Origin: Aspidiotus rigidus
Lineage: Eukaryota > Arthropoda > Insecta > Hemiptera > Diaspididae
Reading direction: 5' to 3'
Assembly (NCBI GenBank): GCA_035079385.1
Contig: JAVHKY010000024.1
Coordinates: 7,564,001 to 7,628,000, forward strand
DNA length: 64,000 nucleotides
Part shown: positions 55,020 to 64,000 of the stretch, piece after piece
How positions within the stretch are numbered: position 1 is the stretch's first letter
Layout of the letters: every line of letters starts with the position of its first letter
Made by a program: the position numbers and the translations under genes
The notes under the pieces: generated by a model
What the model saw: only the letters and a program-made list of their open reading frames with translations
Databases searched by the model: none
What the model was told of the DNA's origin: nothing

Positions 55020-57450
55020 ATGAATTAAACGAATACGTTCCTCAAGGTTACGGCTATCCATAATAAACGCGAAAGGACGATTACTCCGAAGGGAGAGTTT
55101 ACAATACAAACCGCAGAAAAAATATAAAACGACGAGCACTTTCGGTAAATAAACCATCATCAAGCCTGAACTGAAAGCAACTGACGAACAGAGGAGAAAA
55201 ACAAGGTATTAAGATTGGCCAAACGAGAAATCGCGGTGTGAATCATAAACCAGCTCAATCAGGCCATCTTCCGGGATGTACGAGTTGAATACAGTGATAC
55301 CATCGGTGTTGAGATGACGCATTATCTATATATGCTCGAGGGCAATGCGCTTTCGGTAAGAATTCTCCTTATGGAGGAGCTTTTCGGATCCCTCGCGGAA
55401 GCTGTGGCCACTGTTTATGAAATGATCAGCAAAAGCTGACTTCCCTAAGTGTCCCTTCTTCCAAGACTTCAGGTGCTCAGCTACTCCAACTTTCATTTGG
55501 CGACTGGTCTCACCAATATAAAAGCCTCCACAATCTCTACATTCCAACTTATAAACACCACTCCTTTCATCAACGGGTATGGGGTCCTTCAGCCTCACAA
55601 TCAACCTCTTGACAGTGGTAGGGTTGTAAAACGGGGGTCTGAAGCCAAACGGGCGAAAGGCCCGACCCAATTGGAGGGAGAATTTCCCCAGGAAAGGGAG
55701 ACCGATCCATCGCAAACGACGATCGCTGATCGTGTCTCGGGGGAGGGAGGTGGTGGAATTAAGAATGCTCCTTGTAACTTTCCTCCGAACCATCGTCTCA
55801 ACATCAATATTGACCCCATTCACTCTGGGCAGGTGTTTAATTGTGAGTAATTAATTCTTTCTTGAAAGCAGCCTCACTCAAAGGGCCACGAGTCAGTCTG
55901 TGAACTAGGCTGTTAAAGGCAGCTATCTTATGAGCAACAGGACAGAACAAACCTCCGAAGACTAAAACATCGGTCGTAGTATCTTTCCTGTAAATTCCAA
56001 ACTCTTGGATACCGTCTATTATAGATATGAATAAATCCAAAAAGTTAATGTAAAATACCCCTATTTTCAAAGTAAATCAGGAATTGAGATACCTCGGAAA
56101 ATTACCAAGGAGATCTGGAGGACCACTCCAGGTGCACAGAACGTCATCAACGTACCTGTACCAATAGTAAATATGATTAAGTAACACCTGGTTCGAAGAA
56201 AAGAGGTCAAGTTCAAACTTAGACATGAAAATTTCGGAGATGAGAGAGCCTAAAGGGGATCCCTACTTCACCAGGGAACTCGAAAAATTTCCCTTCGAAT
56301 TTACAATAGTTGGGGGACAGCAAAGATTCGAAATAGAAAAATTCTTGAAACTCATTGTGAGGAATATTGGCTTTGACAGTAGCTCACCCATACCCTGGAT
56401 AGTAGCAGCCTTAGGCATATTCGGGAACAAACCAACAACATCAAACGAGCAGACGGGTCGTTCCCGGGGGAAGACTTACACCCTTGAGGACGTCAGTTGA
56501 AGAGGCCGAATTCAAGACCGAATGAGGAGATTCAAAATCAATGCGATGTTTGAACCACCGGTCCAAGAATTCGGCAAGAAGGTAGGTGGGAGAGGAGGTG
56601 AATGAAACCACAGGTCGTATCGGAGTATTATTCTTATGCACTTGAGGCAGCCCGTACAGGAGGGGGGCGGTTGTAGGGTTAGGAACAAGACAGGTTTTTT
56701 TCCTAGCTGGGGGTTTGATAATAGCCTCACACTTGTTGATGACACACCTAACTTCTTTTACAGGCTTAGGGAAGCTGAAATCCTCACTCTCATTAGCACC
56801 ACACTGCTCGAGCACTCTGTGGACCTTACAACAATAAGTGGATTTCTCCATCACCACAACAGCATTGCCCTTGTCAGCCTTAGGGACGATTAAATCTCCC
56901 TCCTTAATCTTCCTCTTTAAACCTAGGATCACTCCTCCCAATTTGTTACTCATGCGAGGGGGAGGGGGAGGGTCATTGCGGACTATTTCAGCACAGACTT
57001 TCTGGGTATTAAAACCAGGGCCAATTTTAACAGCAAGATCCGCAACAACATTCGCCAAAGTTTTATCCTTCTTGAGCGGAGGTAGACTGAATTTCAAAGC
57101 TTTCTAAAGGAGGGCTGCTTAGTCATTATTAAAAACTGCCTGACTATCATTTATGAGGGGGGGGGGTGGAATTTCTGAACGACAACACCGTCACTAACCC
57201 CTTCCTCAACCTCATCAACGTTATCATACTTCCTATTTTCCTTCTCCTTCTAGTTCACCTCAAACTTCCGACATGTTTCATTGACGTCACGCATAAAGTC
57301 ATCAAACTCGAGGGGGAGGAGCATACTGGAGAGTCTCTAATGGGTCCTGAAGATGGTTTATTAACCGAAAGCGCTGATCGTTTCAATTTTTTTGCGGTTT
57401 GCATTGTTTATTCTCCCTTCGAAGTATTCTTCCTTCCGCGTTTAGGAGAA
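55020..57450 (-). mobile_element. Penelope-like element PLE-4A with inverted ends
   Basis: The coding frame lies on the minus strand between a 3' terminal repeat (about 55020-55200) and an inverted terminal piece at 57346-57440 read on the plus strand (GATGGTTTATTAACCGAAAG, TTTGCGGTTTGCATTG). Both carry the GAAAGCGCT or GAAAGTGCT box. The N-terminal ORF part is truncated at about 57340, exactly where the inverted piece starts. Confidence 0.8.
55209..57340 (-). pseudogene. PLE-4A RT-GIY-YIG polyprotein, decayed
   Basis: Starting near LEFDDFMRDVNETCRKF (about 57300), it reads KFSLPPLKKDKTLANVVADL, KIGPGFNTQKVCAEIV, RPVVSFTSSPTYLLAEF, a frame change at about 56440, the IGSPLGSL region with an 11-base loss near 56255, YVDD at 56143-56154 (reverse complement), thumb, a linker with TTSLPRDTISDRRLRW, and GVYKLECRDCGGFYIGETSR at about 55540-55600. 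A stop at 55326 replaces a glutamate codon; the tail resumes and closes with DFSFGQS and a stop at 55209-55211. The RT and nuclease motifs are preserved but the reading frame is broken. Confidence 0.85.
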
Positions 57451-57669
57451 AGAGACTCAAAAAAATGCTTACGCAGCCGCGTAAGCAATACACGACTTTT
57501 CACCTGTATCTACAATCAAGTTTTTTGCTTAAACTTTAACTCTAGTACTCCAATTTATTCAATGAATCGTTTTCTCAATAAGATACACACATCCTCAACA
57601 TCTCTTGCCACTCTAATTCATTCTTGATCATCTCCGATTCTCAAGCATCTTTTAATGTTGGTTGTTGTA

Positions 57670-57860
57670 GACTCACACATAACATTCATTCATGAAAAAC
57701 TCAACACAAACGAGCAAATCTTTCACCCATATAAAACTATTTCATCACTCAAAAAAATGACAAAATTATACGCAAAGGATTGTTGCACTATTACTATACT
57801 AACACAACATTCATTCATGACTGACTCAACACGAACGAACACATCTTTAAAATTCATTCA
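57670..57860 (+). repeat. Two-copy tandem unit of about 125 bp
   Basis: ACATTCATTCATGAAAAACT at 57682 and ACATTCATTCATGACTGACT at 57807 are each followed by CAACAC(A/G)AACGA and ATCTTT. The spacing is 125 bases. It has no recognised relation to the neighbouring PLE. Confidence 0.6.
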
Positions 57861-57899
57861 TAAAGAGCGTATCCTTACGTGTGTGAACAGGTAACCCAA

Positions 57900-59080
57900 A
57901 AAATGAATAAAACTAGCTACAACTACACTGACAATCTACGTAATCAAAGGTTACCCTTCGCTTTTGATGACGAAAGCGGCTACCTGAAGTTTAGTACTAC
58001 AAAATATTAGTAGCTCGAATATATATGCAAATTTCATCAAATTAGTTCACGTTTCAATTTGAGATTTCTCACGAACCAAACATCGTATCAACATCAAAAG
58101 TTCACAATTACATTTTTAGACATGTAAATTACAATATATCAACATTTGAAAAAAATTGAACAAACCATATCAGAGTTATAGGAGTGGGGAATTTTTTTTA
58201 AAATTGGGTATATCTGGAGAACTACTGATCCGATCGTCAAAAAAAATGCAGGTGCACAACTTCAGATATAACACTACAACTTGACTAAGTTTCAAGAAAA
58301 TCCATCCAGTAGTCTCGGAGGAGAAGTCCGGACAAATTTTGATCCATATATATATATATATATATATATAAGGAAACCTGAAATTTTTTTAATGACGTAG
58401 CGATGATCTATGACCTCTAAAACGTCGAGAAAGTTCATTTCCCCCCCTTTCTGCCACAACTGTGACGGGTGTAATACTCGCTTTTCTACGAAAAGTCGGT
58501 AAAAGAAAGTTGCAGTTAGGCTTTAGCCGTGTGAGAGTGAGTATTGGTATGCATAGCAGATGTTTTATCTGTATTATACTTCAGTACATACGATAAAATA
58601 TTTATCATGTTGTACGCTATAGAACAGAAAATATCTTCTGAAAGCTCGATCTCTCCGAACTTGATCTAGCCTAGAAAGACCCAGACAAATTCCTGTAATA
58701 TCGAGCCTAGATAAATTCTTTTAACATCCCACAATCGTGTTCTCAAGTTCCTTCTCGTATACAAGTGTAGCTTGTTGGTCGAAAATATTTCAAATCTCTG
58801 AACAATTTTCCAAAAATGATGACATCACAAGAGTTGGATAGCTTCAGGTTGAAATTTTCCAAGTCCCCCTGATCCCCCCCACAATCTTATTTTTCCAAGT
58901 TACAATTTCAATACGTTTTTGCTATTTACGGTTATCCACAATAATGAAGAAAGATAGTCGGTTTTTTTGTGTTCGTCTCCTATACGCCTTTAAGTATCTT
59001 TCTTAATTACAATTTCATTATATTATAGCTCGAGAGTCAAACTTTTTCCAAGTCCCATGACCTAACCTAAGCCTCTCTTA
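57900..59080. other. No gene seen; contains a (TA)n run
   Basis: The segment 58.15-58.34 kb (CTGGAGAACTACTGATCCG, AGTCTCGGAGGAGAAGTCCG) ends in a (TA)13 tract at 58346-58371, a common layout at the end of small transposable elements. The rest is unassigned. Confidence 0.4.
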
Positions 59081-59084
59081 GGTT

Positions 59085-60030
59085 AATGACGTCATCGAAG
59101 TTGGATGCGCTCGTGGAAATTTTCTGGGAATGAACCCCAACAAAAGAAACAATAATAATGGATGGGAGAGGATTTGAAAAAATTTCAAATATTGAGCCAC
59201 TTGGAAAAATTTTGCCTCTCCAACCACATTGTATAATGGGAGAAAGACTTCAATTTTCGACCCATAATATATTGGAGAAATTTCGACTATCAAGTCGTGA
59301 TAAATGACAGCAATGGGATTTACAAAAATTTTGACTTTTAACAGGAAAACTGTTTTATCGGCGGATTTTTCGGAAAAAATTTCCACCGTCCGGCAAAGCT
59401 CGGAGCTCGAAAATTTTCCAAGTTTCCTCCTATCATATATAGCTTGGGAGGCGGAGCCTGTGACGTCACAGTTTGATGAGGTCATAGGCAATGTAAGTTC
59501 AAGAAAGGTATTATCATTATCAAATCGTTGATGTCTCTTCAGTTCTAAATTATTTTATACACATTCGATCTGCACTATGAAATAAGCGACTCGTCAGACG
59601 GCAGCGATGATGGAAAATATTCGGACCGCCAGAAGTTGACGGACGATATTAAATACCTGGAGAAAAAAATGCGATGAGGATTGTAAGTGAGAACGTTTCG
59701 AAAGGACGATAATTATATTATTTGAAATGAGTAACGCTTTTAAATAAATGTTCTTCTTTCCATGCCTAGTAAATGCAAACTTATCGCAGGAAGAAAGAAT
59801 TTAAGTCGTGGATGTGATTTTTTTTCTTAGTTCTCCTATGGGAGGCGGGGCCTGTGACGTCATAGATCAGCCTTGTGACGTCACAATCGGATGGCATCAT
59901 AGATCAGTTTTTTCAAGTCCCCCTCCTATCATACATAGCTTGGAAGGCGGGGACTGTGATGTCACAGTTTGTTGACGTCATAGGTAAGCCTCGTAACCCA
60001 CGTTCAACACCGTTAAAAAATCCGTGAGTT
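59085..60030. repeat. TGACGTCA-type repeat pieces
   Basis: TTAATGACGTCATCGAAG at 59083, GGCGGAGCCTGTGACGTCAC at 59450, GGCGGGGCCTGTGACGTCAT at 59845, GACGTCACAATCGGATGGCA at 59878 and GTTGACGTCATAGGTAAGCC at 59970 repeat the 0.4-0.8 and 40-41 kb family. Unit spacing is irregular and the copies are mutually diverged. Confidence 0.65.
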
Positions 60031-60325
60031 TTCTGATGGGACAGTTTTCTTCAAAGTTAGCCCGTGTTCTGCAGCCTTTCGACTTCTGCCCCGCATTCTA
60101 CAATCCCACAACAGTGAAAGGGGTTTTCGTCACGTTGAAGAACTCTGCCCCGCCGATAGAGTAGATTAAGATGTACAGAATAATTTATAAGGACTGTAAT
60201 GGAGTTTATACAGGCGAGACCGATCGGCAGCTCAAAGGAAGACTTGGAGAAAAGGAAACTTGGAAGAATCGGTCTTTGCGGACCATTCAATCATTTTGCG
60301 AACCGTGGATTACAATGTCGCTCGA
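60030..60325 (+). pseudogene. PLE linker and GIY-YIG relic
   Basis: The plus strand reads VLQPFDFCPAFYNPTTVKGV, FVTLKNSAPPIE, a stop, then IIYKDCNGVYTGETDRQLKG and a frameshifted tail ending SFCEPWITM. It matches the FGFRPAFYNPTTVKRL...FYIGETSRQ region of other copies but with VYTG in place of YIG and with missing cysteine-rich text. The copy ends where a minus-strand RT relic begins. Confidence 0.6.
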
Positions 60326-60329
60326 AGTT

Positions 60330-60640
60330 TCTTTTCTATAAATACCAAACCCATAAACGCTGTCTCTAACAGAGATGGACAAAAATTCAAGGAGTTTATT
60401 GATAAACAAGCGACTTCCAGAGTGGCAAGAAACTCATCAAGGAATTCTGCAGGATTGATCCCCGCACACAAAACGTCGACGTACCTGTATCGACTCAAAA
60501 ACACCCTGCCCGAGGAGAACAGATCAATCTCCAACTCAGACGAGCACAACTGGTGTTCTTGACCGTAAGAAGTTATACATGTAAAATCAACTCTACCGCC
60601 TGAATATTGTTCCAATACAGAAAAATGTAGAGCTCTCACA
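60330..60640 (-). pseudogene. PLE RT palm/thumb relic in opposite orientation
   Basis: Minus-strand text SSELEIDLFSSGRVFLSRYR, YVDVLCAGINPAEFLDEFLA and ACLSINSLNF matches the FELDLFSSNQVLLNH...YVDDVLCTW...INFLDL region. One aspartate of YVDD is lost (YVDV). It abuts the plus-strand GIY-YIG relic, giving a tail-to-tail arrangement. Confidence 0.6.
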
Positions 60641-60649
60641 ATTACGAGT

Positions 60650-61925
60650 ATCTCTTGGATAAATTCAACTTTTAAATTGTTTCAGGAATTTCCGAATGAT
60701 TTCAAGTCACAGGCCGGAGTAGGGGAGCGATCAGTGATTAAGGGAGAAAGCAAGGCTTCCTCAGCAGCCAGGTCTCCTGCGTCGTGTTCCGGTAGACCGG
60801 TATGACCAGGATACGGAGGAAAACAATTGAAGACAGGGAAGATTTTAAGGTTCTAAGAGAATCCGCTGTACGATAGGATTAGAAGAGTAAGGGTTTTGCT
60901 TTGTTTGGAGAGGAGAGAGTCAGAGAGCAGGAGGAATTTACAGGGTTGTAGTTTAAATTATTCACCTGCAATCTGTTCGGGAGTCGGATAGGTAGTTCTT
61001 GAGATTGACTCAATTTTAGGATTCTAGAGTTGATTTGAGGTGTCTCAGGAGATGAGAATATTAGCTTCTTTGAGTGAGATTTAAGGTTAGGCTTGCGAGT
61101 GAACCAGGCTCGGGTGATGTATTTGTTTGTTAATGCGTTTGAAGAAGTCGGAGCTTGAGGGAAGGAATGAGTGGTTGACTGATGAGCGATTGGTTGCTCG
61201 TTTGGCGTCAATTTTGTTTTTTTTTTCCCCCGTTTTTCCAGATTGTCTTCGTAGCTAGATTCTCAGATGAAGAATCTTGGGGGAAGGTAGTAATGAGAGC
61301 GTGATCACAATTTATGAGTGGATGGAAAGAAGAGTGACTGGAGCTAGTATTAAGTGATGCCAGGATTTGGAAGTAATCAAGAATTGAGCCACTCACCCTT
61401 ATATACAGTAGAAGCCTGTCATTTCTTAAAGTTCGACGATCCCTCTTCACCTGTCCAACTACTTATTCTCAACTGTTGCCCTACCTATTCTCTGATCCCT
61501 ACCCCTCCTTGAGAGGCCCTCTCCATCTTTTTAATATTTTCTCTCATCCTCAATGCTTACCCGGCATATGTTCTCTGATTGATATCACACCCTGAGAAAT
61601 TTTCTCAATTCCCTGGATGAGTGGAGGCGGTAGGAGCGGAGAACACCGGTTACCTAAAATCGCGCCAAGTCTTTATATAATAGATACAATACGTATTATA
61701 TGGGCCTATATTTAGACTTATAAGACTTTTTTTTGTCCGCGGGTCTCATCCGAAACTGGATGGTTTGTTAAAGTCTCATAAATTCAGGTTTCCTTATCGG
61801 ACTGTGGGTACTTTTACTCTGTTATCAATAAATGTGAGGTAAACTGAGTTTTATTGTTCATTCTGCAAATATCTGACTTGATTGACAGGTGATTAGTATA
61901 TTTAATCTAAAGAGTGAGAGTGACT
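60650..61925. other. No gene supported; 3' flank of non-LTR element
   Basis: Two minus-strand ORFs of 110 and 80 codons (60.88-61.45 kb) are serine- and proline-rich and lack motifs. They might belong to an older non-LTR 5' region, but nothing links them to a family. Confidence 0.35.
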
Positions 61926-62177
61926 CTCTTTTTTTTTTTTTATTTTTACGAGCACTAGAGTTTCACGAGGGCTATTGGCTCGGCGTTACAAAAGTTATGA
62001 ATATTATAAATAACACATGAGAAAGGGAGGTTTTAAGGAAGTTGGTAGAATAACGGAAAGTGAGGAAGGATAAGAGGATGGAATATAATGTCGAGTGTAA
62101 CTGCTTCAGGTAATGGTGTGTAAAAGTTTACAATGTGTGTATGTAGAAGGTTGTAGAGGTATAGTCGATGTATGTGT

Positions 62178-63887
62178 TCAGATGTGAGCGTAAAAGTCAG
62201 TTTGTCTTAGGTAATGTAGGGTATTCGAAATGATGTCCTGGTTGTTTTTGAGTGCTTGGGTGAGTGAAAAGGGGGTATCCGAAGAAGAGCGAAGGGGAAA
62301 AAGTCTGGGGCATGAAAAAAAGTGTTCCACTGTTAATTTGTCTTTTTGACAGTGAGGACATGAGGGAGGGGTTAGGATGTAGGGACTGATGAGGTGGGCG
62401 TGAGTAATTTTTGTGTGACCAATTCTGAGACGAGAGAGAATTACTTCTTCTCTTCTTGTGTTTTGAATGGAGGATACCCAAGGAACCGGGGTTTTTTTGA
62501 TACTGAGAAGTTTATTATTTGTTTGATTTTCCCAAAGAGTGTTCCATGATTGTGTGATGAGAGAACGATAGTAATTTTTGTAATCTAGGGTTGGTAGGGG
62601 TGAATTATCAGTTGTTTGACTGAGGGAGGTAGCTTGTTTAGCAGCTTGATCAACTGCGTCGTGGTCGGGGAAATTGGTGTGTCCAGGGATCCATATGAAG
62701 ATAATTTGAGTGTTGATTGTTTCTAAAGTGTGTAGTGTGAGGAAGATGCGTTGGATTATAGGGTTAGAGTTGTACGCGTCTGTAAGGGAGTGGAGTGAAG
62801 AAAGTGAGTCAGTGAGAATAATGAATTTATCGTTTGGGGGTAGTTGAGAGAGGTGGGAAAGGCAGGAAAAAACGGCCATCAGTTCGGCTGTAGAAATAGA
62901 GGCTATATTTCGGATGCGATGAGAAGATATTTCCCCGTCGATGGAGTATGCGTAAGCTGCTTTAGTAGATGTTTTCGACCCATCGGTGAGGCAAAGTGAA
63001 TGGTCAGGGTATTCTTGAAGTAGTTGGTTGATATGTTGGGTAAAACCAGGTTTGTCAGATTTTGGGATTTCTGTGAGATCTAGGCGTATTTTAGGTTGAG
63101 GGAAGGTCCAAGGGGGGAAGGTTGTGTATATGGGTTCTAGGGGATGTGCTATGAACGGTTTGTTGATCAGGTGATTGAATTGAAGGCGAATATGTTTGGT
63201 GGAGGATTGGTTGTGATTGTGGTGAAAGATTCGTTTAAAGATTGGAAGTTGTGGGAATTGTGCTACAGAGGATAAAAAGTTGGAGGTTAGGATGAGCCGT
63301 CGAAAGTGAAGGGGAGGACCTGGGGCTTCTGCACATAGGCTAAGTTTGGGGCTGGTGCGATAAGCTCCCAGGGCAATCCTGAGAGAAGATGTCTGGATGG
63401 GGTCGAGTAAGGCAAGGACGGTTTTTTTCGCTGTGTTGTAGATCGGGGAACCATAATCTAATTTTGAGCGAATAAGACTTTTGTATAGAAGAAGGAGTAA
63501 CTTTCTGTTGCAGCCTTTAGATGGGTGAGATATGTATTTTATTATGTTTAGAGCGCGTGTGCATTTGGCTTTGAGGGTTTTAATGTGGGGGGCCCAGGTA
63601 AGTTTTTGGTCAAAATGTAAGCCGAGAAGTTTGCCGTAGTTACGAGATGGGATTTGGAAGTTTTTTAGAATTAGAGGAGGTAAGGAGGGGATAGGATTTC
63701 TTTTTTTGAAAATAACTGAGTAGATTTTCGAGGAAGAAAATCTGAATCCTCTTTTTGATGTCCATGTAGTGATTGAGTTAAGGGTATCCTGTAGGAGTCT
63801 GTGGGCTCTTTGCGGATTTGCTGAACGGATAGTGATGTTATAGTCATCAGCGAAAAGACGCTGGGTGAGGGGGGCGGGTTTACACAT
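62178..63887 (-). CDS. Non-LTR pol, RT active site to C-terminus (partial)
   Basis: The 569-residue frame opens just before the RT motif FADD (residues 12-15), continues with LNSITTWTSKRGFRFSSSK, FKKRNPIPS, FDQKLTWAPHIKTLKAKC and LIRSKLDYGSPIYN, then RNase H with TDGSK (about 301), STAEL (about 334), LTDSLSSL (about 360) and HDAVDQAAK (about 410). RREEVILSRLRIGHTKITH and a CPHCQKDKLTVEHFFSC knuckle finish it. All four RNase H acidic residues are in place. The apparent start is not genuine, because the gene continues upstream after a 1-base shift near 63880. Confidence 0.88.
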   Translation of the reverse strand: MCKPAPLTQRLFADDYNITIRSANPQRAHRLLQDTLNSITTWTSKRGFRFSSSKIYSVIFKKRNPIPSLPPLILKNFQIPSRNYGKLLGLHFDQKLTWAPHIKTLKAKCTRALNIIKYISHPSKGCNRKLLLLLYKSLIRSKLDYGSPIYNTAKKTVLALLDPIQTSSLRIALGAYRTSPKLSLCAEAPGPPLHFRRLILTSNFLSSVAQFPQLPIFKRIFHHNHNQSSTKHIRLQFNHLINKPFIAHPLEPIYTTFPPWTFPQPKIRLDLTEIPKSDKPGFTQHINQLLQEYPDHSLCLTDGSKTSTKAAYAYSIDGEISSHRIRNIASISTAELMAVFSCLSHLSQLPPNDKFIILTDSLSSLHSLTDAYNSNPIIQRIFLTLHTLETINTQIIFIWIPGHTNFPDHDAVDQAAKQATSLSQTTDNSPLPTLDYKNYYRSLITQSWNTLWENQTNNKLLSIKKTPVPWVSSIQNTRREEVILSRLRIGHTKITHAHLISPYILTPPSCPHCQKDKLTVEHFFSCPRLFPLRSSSDTPFSLTQALKNNQDIISNTLHYLRQTDFYAHI

Positions 63888-64000
63888 TTGGTGATATCAT
63901 TTATTGCTATTAGAAAAAGTAAGACACTGTAGACTTCTCCTTGAGGGACTCCATTTTGGACCGGAAGGGGAGGGGAGGTTATGTTATTGATTCTTACTAG
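63888..64000 (-). pseudogene. RT palm segment upstream of the frameshift
   Basis: The minus strand reads NGVPQGEVYSVLLFLIAIND in the other frame. GVPQG is the motif preceding FADD in non-LTR reverse transcriptases. A single-base change in frame within the C-rich stretch at about 63865-63885 separates it from the main ORF. It is cut by the window edge. Confidence 0.8.

Larger units (their letters stand above)
53835..55020 (-). mobile_element. Penelope-like element PLE-4B, downstream unit of a tandem pair
   Basis: On the minus strand the unit begins at the shared terminal repeat (55020-55200) with MDSRNLEERIRLI, then jumps by internal deletion to VKEVRCFINKCEAIIKTPA. A 160-base insertion (54793-54952) follows, then the RT, and it stops in the linker near 53835. 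The nuclease is lost. Its 5' terminal repeat is the same sequence that serves as the 3' end of PLE-4A, so the two were inserted or copied as a head-to-tail pair. Confidence 0.7.
61929..64000 (-). mobile_element. Non-LTR retrotransposon with RNase H, running off the window
   Basis: On the minus strand the element continues from beyond 64000 through the RT palm and RNase H to a stop at 62178, then a 3' UTR of about 235 bases. It ends with a run of A seen as 13 T at 61929-61941. It is related to, but distinct from, the plus-strand copy at 17.2-18.8 kb. Confidence 0.85.

Noticed and set aside
55449..55850. 133-codon plus-strand ORF
   Set aside because: It mirrors the GIY-YIG and linker coding region of PLE-4A on the opposite strand; equivalent shadows exist at 3.15-3.58 and 24.88-25.34 kb.
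57476..57495. Small palindrome GCTTACGC-GCGTAAGC
   Set aside because: A stem of about 9 bp is expected by chance at this scale and no terminator or site context supports it.
60879..61450. Two minus-strand ORFs as ORF1 of the non-LTR element
   Set aside because: They lie downstream of that element's 3' poly(A), so they cannot be its ORF1, and they show no zinc-knuckle or other ORF1 motif.

Overview
The window is eukaryotic, repeat-dominated DNA. There are no operons, no bacterial-style gene packing and no long intact host gene. What can be named is a mosaic of transposable elements in many stages of decay: Penelope-like elements (PLEs) of at least two families, hAT DNA transposons, non-LTR retrotransposons with RNase H domains, an R1-like fragment, foldback/MITE-like elements, and several satellites and dispersed repeats. 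This repertoire, together with AT-rich unique DNA, suggests an arthropod and probably an insect. The sequence alone does not fix the species.

Layout. 1-5.8 kb: PLE debris flanked by two dispersed repeat families, one rich in TGACGTCA octamers and one built on an ATATATGATAGGAGG-type motif. 5.87 kb: a compact 34-bp-stem hairpin. 6.1-8.4 kb: a 2.25-kb element with CACTGAGAG... termini carrying a 5S-rRNA-like segment. 8.5-9.65 kb: a deleted hAT element with a recognisable target duplication. 9.7-11.7 kb: a minus-strand PLE interrupted by one copy of a 370-bp repeat, with a second copy inverted 0.8 kb away. 11.8-13.4 kb: a long imperfect hairpin and an R1-like 3' end. 16.8-19.5 kb: a dispersed repeat apparently split by a 5'-truncated non-LTR element and a 239-bp near-perfect palindrome. 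23.0-25.7 kb: the most complete plus-strand PLE, with a 13-bp target duplication. 27-32.6 kb: pieces of a second PLE family. 33.2-35.1 kb: compound AAAT-rich minisatellites. 35.7-36.5 kb: a second hAT relic. 39.5-42.5 kb: a MITE-like element, TGACGTCA repeats and a very short PLE. 43.3-50.5 kb: a degenerate satellite of about 110 bp period, interrupted by a 3.6-kb hAT element whose ZMYM1-like transposase gene has one visible frameshift. 53.8-57.45 kb: two minus-strand PLE units sharing a terminal repeat. 60-60.6 kb: PLE fragments in opposite orientation. 61.9 kb to the end: a minus-strand non-LTR element running off the window.

The elements do not form a pathway. The visible logic is mobilisation: PLE reverse transcriptase plus GIY-YIG endonuclease, hAT transposase, and non-LTR reverse transcriptase plus RNase H. 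Almost every copy is disabled. Large stretches (about 3.9-5.8, 14.1-16.8, 20.2-22.5, 28.9-31.0, 36.5-39.5, 42.5-43.3 and 50.5-53.8 kb) hold only short ORFs that look random, and I cannot assign them a role. I found no convincing new enzymatic system. The most unusual signals are structural: the 239-bp palindrome, the short GC-rich hairpin, the recurring hammerhead-like GAAGATG...CGAAA hairpin at element ends, and the old satellite carrying a young-looking hAT.
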